DNA of 64,000 nt, taken from positions 1 through 64,000 of the forward strand of contig CAZPVJ010000013.1 of assembly GCA_964590005.1 (NCBI GenBank), given 5' to 3'. Of this stretch, positions 60,920-64,000 are shown one piece after another; positions within the stretch are counted from its first letter, which is position 1; every line of letters starts with the position of its first letter. Position numbers and translations under genes: made by a program. The DNA comes from CALJFL01 sp964590005 (GTDB lineage: Bacteria; Pseudomonadota; Gammaproteobacteria; Pseudomonadales; Halieaceae). The notes beneath the pieces were generated by a model that did no database searches, was not told the origin of the DNA, and saw only the letters and a list, made by a program, of their open reading frames with translations.

Positions 60920-62152
60920 ATGTCAGAAGCATGGATTATCGACGCCTGCCGCACCCCTCGTGGCATTGGCAAACGTGGCAAGGGCGCACTGGCGGAAGAA
61001 CACCCGCAACACCTGGGCGCCACCGTTCTCAAGGCAATCGCCGAACGCAACAGCCTCAATACCGCCGAGGTCGACGACATCATATTCGGCACCAGCTCAC
61101 AGCGTGGCCAGCAGGGTGGTGACCTCGCCCGCATGGCAGCACTGGACGCCGGCTATGACACCCTGTCTTCCGGTGTAACACTGGATCGCTTCTGCGGCTC
61201 GGGCATTACCAGCGTCAACCTGGCGGCAGCGACCATCATGTCCGGTATGGAAGACCTGGTGATCGGCGGCGGCTGCGAGATGATGTCGACCTACGGCCAG
61301 GGCGGCGGCCAGTCACCGTTTATCGACAGCGATAACCTGCGGTTGCGCGAGATTCATCCGCAGCCACACCAGGGTGTTTGTGCCGATGCCATCGCCACGC
61401 TCGAAGGTATAGACCGAGAGGCTGTGGACAGCCTGGCAGTGGTGTCTCAGCAACGAGCGGCAAACGCCATCAATAATGGTCACTTCGATCGCAGCCTGGT
61501 ACCCGTTCACAAGCCCGATGGCACCCTGGCCCTGGATCATGAGGAATTCCCACGACCCAACACAACACTGGCAAGCCTGAGCGAGCTAAAGCCTTCTTTT
61601 GAAGCGCTTGCAGACTACCCGCTGGACGAGGCCGGCACCACTTTTCGCGGCCTGGTATTGCAAAAGTATCCGGACCTGAAGATCAACCACGTCCATCACG
61701 CGGGTAACTCGTCGGGCGTAGTAGACGGCGCCGCGGCGGTACTGCTTGCCTCACCCGATTACGCCCAGGCCAATGGCCTGAAACCGCGCGCCAGGATTGT
61801 AGCCATGGCGAATATGGGCGATTCGCCCACGTTGATGCTGAATGCTCCCGTGCCCGCCGCCAGGAAAGTCCTGGCCAAGGCCGGCCTGCAGCTGAGCGAT
61901 ATCGACCTCTTCGAGATCAACGAGGCTTTCTCGGTAGTGGCGGAAAAGTTTATTCGTGATCTCGATCTGGACAGGGACAAGGTCAATGTCAACGGCGGGG
62001 CTATGGCACTGGGGCACCCTATCGGCGCTACGGGCTCGATCCTGATTGGCACCGTGCTCGACGAGCTCGAGCGCCAGGACAAGCAATTTGGCCTGGTAAC
62101 CATGTGCGCCGCAGGCGGCATGGCCCCGGCGATCATCATCGAACGGGTTTGA
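60920..62152 (+). CDS. Acetyl-CoA C-acyltransferase (thiolase)
   Basis: The 410-residue product is a classical thiolase: the nucleophile Cys92 in LDRFCGSGITSVN, NEAFSVVAEKF, the His in NGGAMALGHPIGATGS and the second Cys in MCAAGGMAPAIIIERV. It performs the last, thiolytic step of beta-oxidation or the reverse condensation. GGAG at good spacing precedes the ATG. It ends the operon, followed by a hairpin shared with the convergent SCP2-type thiolase gene. Confidence 0.93.
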   Translation: MSEAWIIDACRTPRGIGKRGKGALAEEHPQHLGATVLKAIAERNSLNTAEVDDIIFGTSSQRGQQGGDLARMAALDAGYDTLSSGVTLDRFCGSGITSVNLAAATIMSGMEDLVIGGGCEMMSTYGQGGGQSPFIDSDNLRLREIHPQPHQGVCADAIATLEGIDREAVDSLAVVSQQRAANAINNGHFDRSLVPVHKPDGTLALDHEEFPRPNTTLASLSELKPSFEALADYPLDEAGTTFRGLVLQKYPDLKINHVHHAGNSSGVVDGAAAVLLASPDYAQANGLKPRARIVAMANMGDSPTLMLNAPVPAARKVLAKAGLQLSDIDLFEINEAFSVVAEKFIRDLDLDRDKVNVNGGAMALGHPIGATGSILIGTVLDELERQDKQFGLVTMCAAGGMAPAIIIERV

Positions 62153-62162
62153 CCGGTACTGT

Positions 62163-62193
62163 GAAGCTGCCCGTTGCGTCAGCGGGCAGCTTC
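62163..62193. terminator. Hairpin between the two convergent thiolase genes
   Basis: GAAGCTGCCCG (62163-62173) and CGGGCAGCTTC (62183-62193) form a perfect 11-bp stem with a 9-base loop. There is no T run on either strand, so it is an imperfect bidirectional terminator or a 3'-end protecting structure. Confidence 0.55.
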
Positions 62194-62200
62194 GGCCAGT

Positions 62201-63751
62201 TCAATTAGCGGCGAACCGGAAGCGGTTGCCTGCCTCCAAGGTCTCCACCTCGCCACGAAGCCCCAGCAAATCAGCGGATGCCAGCAATCTCGCTGTCGGC
62301 GCATGCTCACTGTCCGCGACTGCCAGGAAGCGCTCGTTAGTGGCGTCCAGCCTGCCCACGATTATGCCGTGCATGCCCTCCCCCGCGGGTAATACCGTGT
62401 AGGATTCCACCACGGCGGCGCCTACAGGTCGCTCGGTAAATGGCGCTGGCGGCACCGCATCGGTTTCGCGCTGCAGGTCACTGCTGTCAAACGACTCCCA
62501 ATGGGCAACGGGGCGCGTTGAGTACACGCCCACAGAATGCTTGGACAGGAAGCCACCATTGGCACCCACTACCCCATAGCTACCCGGGTCGGCGCGCAGC
62601 CGTTCCACCATGGAGGCGATGGCGTGCATGGAATAGTTATTACCGGGACCGCCAAAAAACGGCAAACCGCCCGTCACGGTAAAAGGTCGTGGGTCATCGA
62701 CGGTCAGGCCCAGTCCATCCATGGCACTGAAAACCGCTATCGGGAAACAACTGTAAAGATCAAAGTAACTGACCTCATCGACACTGATCCCGGCGCGCGA
62801 CAAGGCCGCCTTGTAGGCGTTAACCATGGCAGGCGACGCGCCCAGGTCCGGTCGTTGGTCTATGCCCTTTTCCTTGAGGTCAGCCTGCCCGTGCAGGAAA
62901 ACCCACTGACTTTCAGCTATACCCAGTTCCCTGGCGCAGGCCACCGAGGTCAGCACGACCGCCGCTCCCTGATTGACACCATCGCGGGCCACCATATGCC
63001 GCAGGTACGGGTCAGCAATCAATCGGTTACGGGGGCCCAGGGTCGCAATATCATCGGCGGACAATGCAGTTCGTGACATTGCGTATTCGTTGTCAACCGC
63101 GACCTTGTTGTAGCGGGCAAAGAGCTCTCCCATGGCCGCGTTGTAGTCCTCCCGACTGAGTGCCAGGCGGGCCCGGCGTGCATGTTCAAACAACGGGTAA
63201 ATCTCAATCGGTCGGCGCAGGGAGTTGTCTGCCATATGCTGGGTTTGCAACGCTGTAAAACCCGGATCCCGGACCTCACAGGCGCCTTGACTGTGTTCAG
63301 TCCAGTCGAGCGTCTGGCCACTGCGCTGGGCCCGGCGCTGACTGGCTGCTGCCTCGGCACCGCACAGTACGACCAGTTTGTGCTCTCCCCGGGCAATCGC
63401 ATCGCCCGTCTCCGCGACCAACCGCTGTGGTTCGTTACCACAGGCAGCGGAATAAATCGTCTGCCTGGGGTCTATGCCCATCGCGTGAGTCACCGCACGG
63501 GGAAACAGGTCGGGACCGCCAAACGGTGCCACCAGTGGTTTAATCACCTCAGCGACTGAATCCACCGCCAGCGGCACCGCCGTCAGGCAGTCAACCTTGT
63601 CAGCGAGGTCAACAATGCCGGTATCAGCCAGTGCAGCCTCGGCCGCGCGGGCCGCCAGGTTCTGCGGCGGCATAGCGCTATAGTCGAGTTGATCCAGATG
63701 TTCGGTGAACTGGCCAACCCCTACGATGATGGGTGTGTCGGCGATTGTCAT
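62201..63751 (-). CDS. SCP2-type thiolase-like protein with C-terminal domain
   Basis: The 516-residue product is a thiolase-fold protein of the acetyl-CoA acetyltransferase/SCP-x group: IIVGVGQFTEHLDQLDYSAM at the start, the nucleophile Cys likely in IYSAACGNEPQRLV, GVNQGAAVVLTSVACARELG, FDLYSCFPIAVFSAMDGLGL and TGGLPFFGGPGNNYSMHAIA. An extra C-terminal ~85 residues (AAVVESYTVLPAGEGMHGII onwards) form an OB-like domain usual in this subfamily. It acts probably on branched or sterol-derived acyl-CoAs. Its ATG overlaps the stop of the upstream flavoprotein gene (ATGA), so the two are coupled. Confidence 0.85.
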   Translation of the reverse strand: MTIADTPIIVGVGQFTEHLDQLDYSAMPPQNLAARAAEAALADTGIVDLADKVDCLTAVPLAVDSVAEVIKPLVAPFGGPDLFPRAVTHAMGIDPRQTIYSAACGNEPQRLVAETGDAIARGEHKLVVLCGAEAAASQRRAQRSGQTLDWTEHSQGACEVRDPGFTALQTQHMADNSLRRPIEIYPLFEHARRARLALSREDYNAAMGELFARYNKVAVDNEYAMSRTALSADDIATLGPRNRLIADPYLRHMVARDGVNQGAAVVLTSVACARELGIAESQWVFLHGQADLKEKGIDQRPDLGASPAMVNAYKAALSRAGISVDEVSYFDLYSCFPIAVFSAMDGLGLTVDDPRPFTVTGGLPFFGGPGNNYSMHAIASMVERLRADPGSYGVVGANGGFLSKHSVGVYSTRPVAHWESFDSSDLQRETDAVPPAPFTERPVGAAVVESYTVLPAGEGMHGIIVGRLDATNERFLAVADSEHAPTARLLASADLLGLRGEVETLEAGNRFRFAAN

Positions 63752-64000
63752 GCGCCCTTGAAGCCTTTGCCACGCTGCCAGTTATGGAATTTTTCTACCC
63801 AGGCCAGCAAACCCTGGGGTGCGTTTGCGCGTTTCCAGTTTCCGGCGACAAACTTGTTTGCCTCCATCAAGGTTGGATAAATATGAATGGTGCCGAGGAT
63901 CTTGTTGAGACCCAGGTCGTGCCGCATCGCAGTAATGAACTCCGCTATGAGTTCTCCGGCGTGCTCGCCGACAATAGTCGCGCCAAGGATACGGTCCTTG
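63748..64000 (-). CDS. Pyridine nucleotide-disulfide oxidoreductase, C-terminal part (5' end outside window)
   Basis: The last ~84 codons of a minus-strand gene run off the right edge. The visible protein (KDRILGATIVGEHAGELIAE, then NKILGTIHIYPTLMEANKFV and AGNWKR) is the dimerisation domain of a flavoprotein disulfide reductase of the mercuric-reductase-like or YkgC-like type, which binds FAD and NAD(P)H. The catalytic part is not visible, so the exact enzyme cannot be named. The stop overlaps the start of the thiolase-like gene by four bases. Confidence 0.85.
   Translation of the reverse strand, partial: KDRILGATIVGEHAGELIAEFITAMRHDLGLNKILGTIHIYPTLMEANKFVAGNWKRANAPQGLLAWVEKFHNWQRGKGFKGA

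Overview
The window is a chromosomal segment of a GC-rich, aerobic gammaproteobacterium. The gene order lptF-lptG next to pepA-holC-valS, together with rapA, bolA, sprT, a finR-fpr pair and a complete cbb3 oxidase assembly block, is typical of the class. The abundance of acyl-CoA enzymes, a wax-ester synthase and OruR-like AraC regulators suggests a marine heterotroph of the Halieaceae (OM60/NOR5) kind; that placement is inference. No insertion sequence, prophage, CRISPR array, tRNA or rRNA gene was seen. Genes are densely packed, often overlapping by 1-14 bases, and their codon use looks uniform.

Bases 1-7452 hold ccoN (3' end), ccoO, ccoQ, ccoP, ccoG, ccoH/fixH, ccoI, ccoS and a DsbD_2-family membrane protein: the structural genes and the maturation and copper-supply genes of cytochrome cbb3 oxidase. 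Bases 7453-16846 are mixed: a DUF1330 gene behind a deletion relic of a haloalkane-dehalogenase-like gene, an EEP-family phosphatase/nuclease, ompW with an FNR/Anr-type box, an MliC-type lipoprotein, rarD, a TauE/SafE protein, a GST, then an HsaA-like flavin monooxygenase, a C-C bond hydrolase and an SDR that look like part of a ring-degradation route, and a secreted S1 protease.

Bases 16851-26659 carry an AruI-like ThDP decarboxylase, trhO-bolA, an AraC regulator, an acidic protein built of about six 26-residue repeats, a two-component system, an RDD protein and lptG/lptF. Bases 26759-44244 carry pepA-holC-valS, two cold-shock-domain genes (the second membrane-anchored), a TetR regulator, a secreted DUF3604 protein, a methyltransferase, a periplasmic TonB-C-like protein, a WS/DGAT acyltransferase with a histone-H1-like Lys/Ala tail, a LysR regulator, tatD and rapA.

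Bases 44258-64000 are dominated by acyl-CoA metabolism: a minus-strand operon of acyl-CoA dehydrogenase, alpha-methylacyl-CoA racemase, enoyl-CoA hydratase/isomerase and a lone carboxyltransferase (probably branched-chain acyl degradation); a diguanylate cyclase followed by an AraC regulator; a DUF748/AsmA-like giant; sprT; the divergent finR-like/fpr pair around a near-perfect inverted repeat; an acyl-CoA ligase; and an APH-like kinase, crotonase and thiolase operon facing a second, SCP2-type thiolase and the 3' end of a flavoprotein disulfide reductase.

No wholly new multi-gene system was identified. The most unusual items are the WS/DGAT with its histone-like tail, the 26-residue-repeat protein, the membrane-anchored cold-shock protein, the dehalogenase relic, and a terminator-ended, ORF-free strip upstream of the LysR gene that may encode a small RNA.
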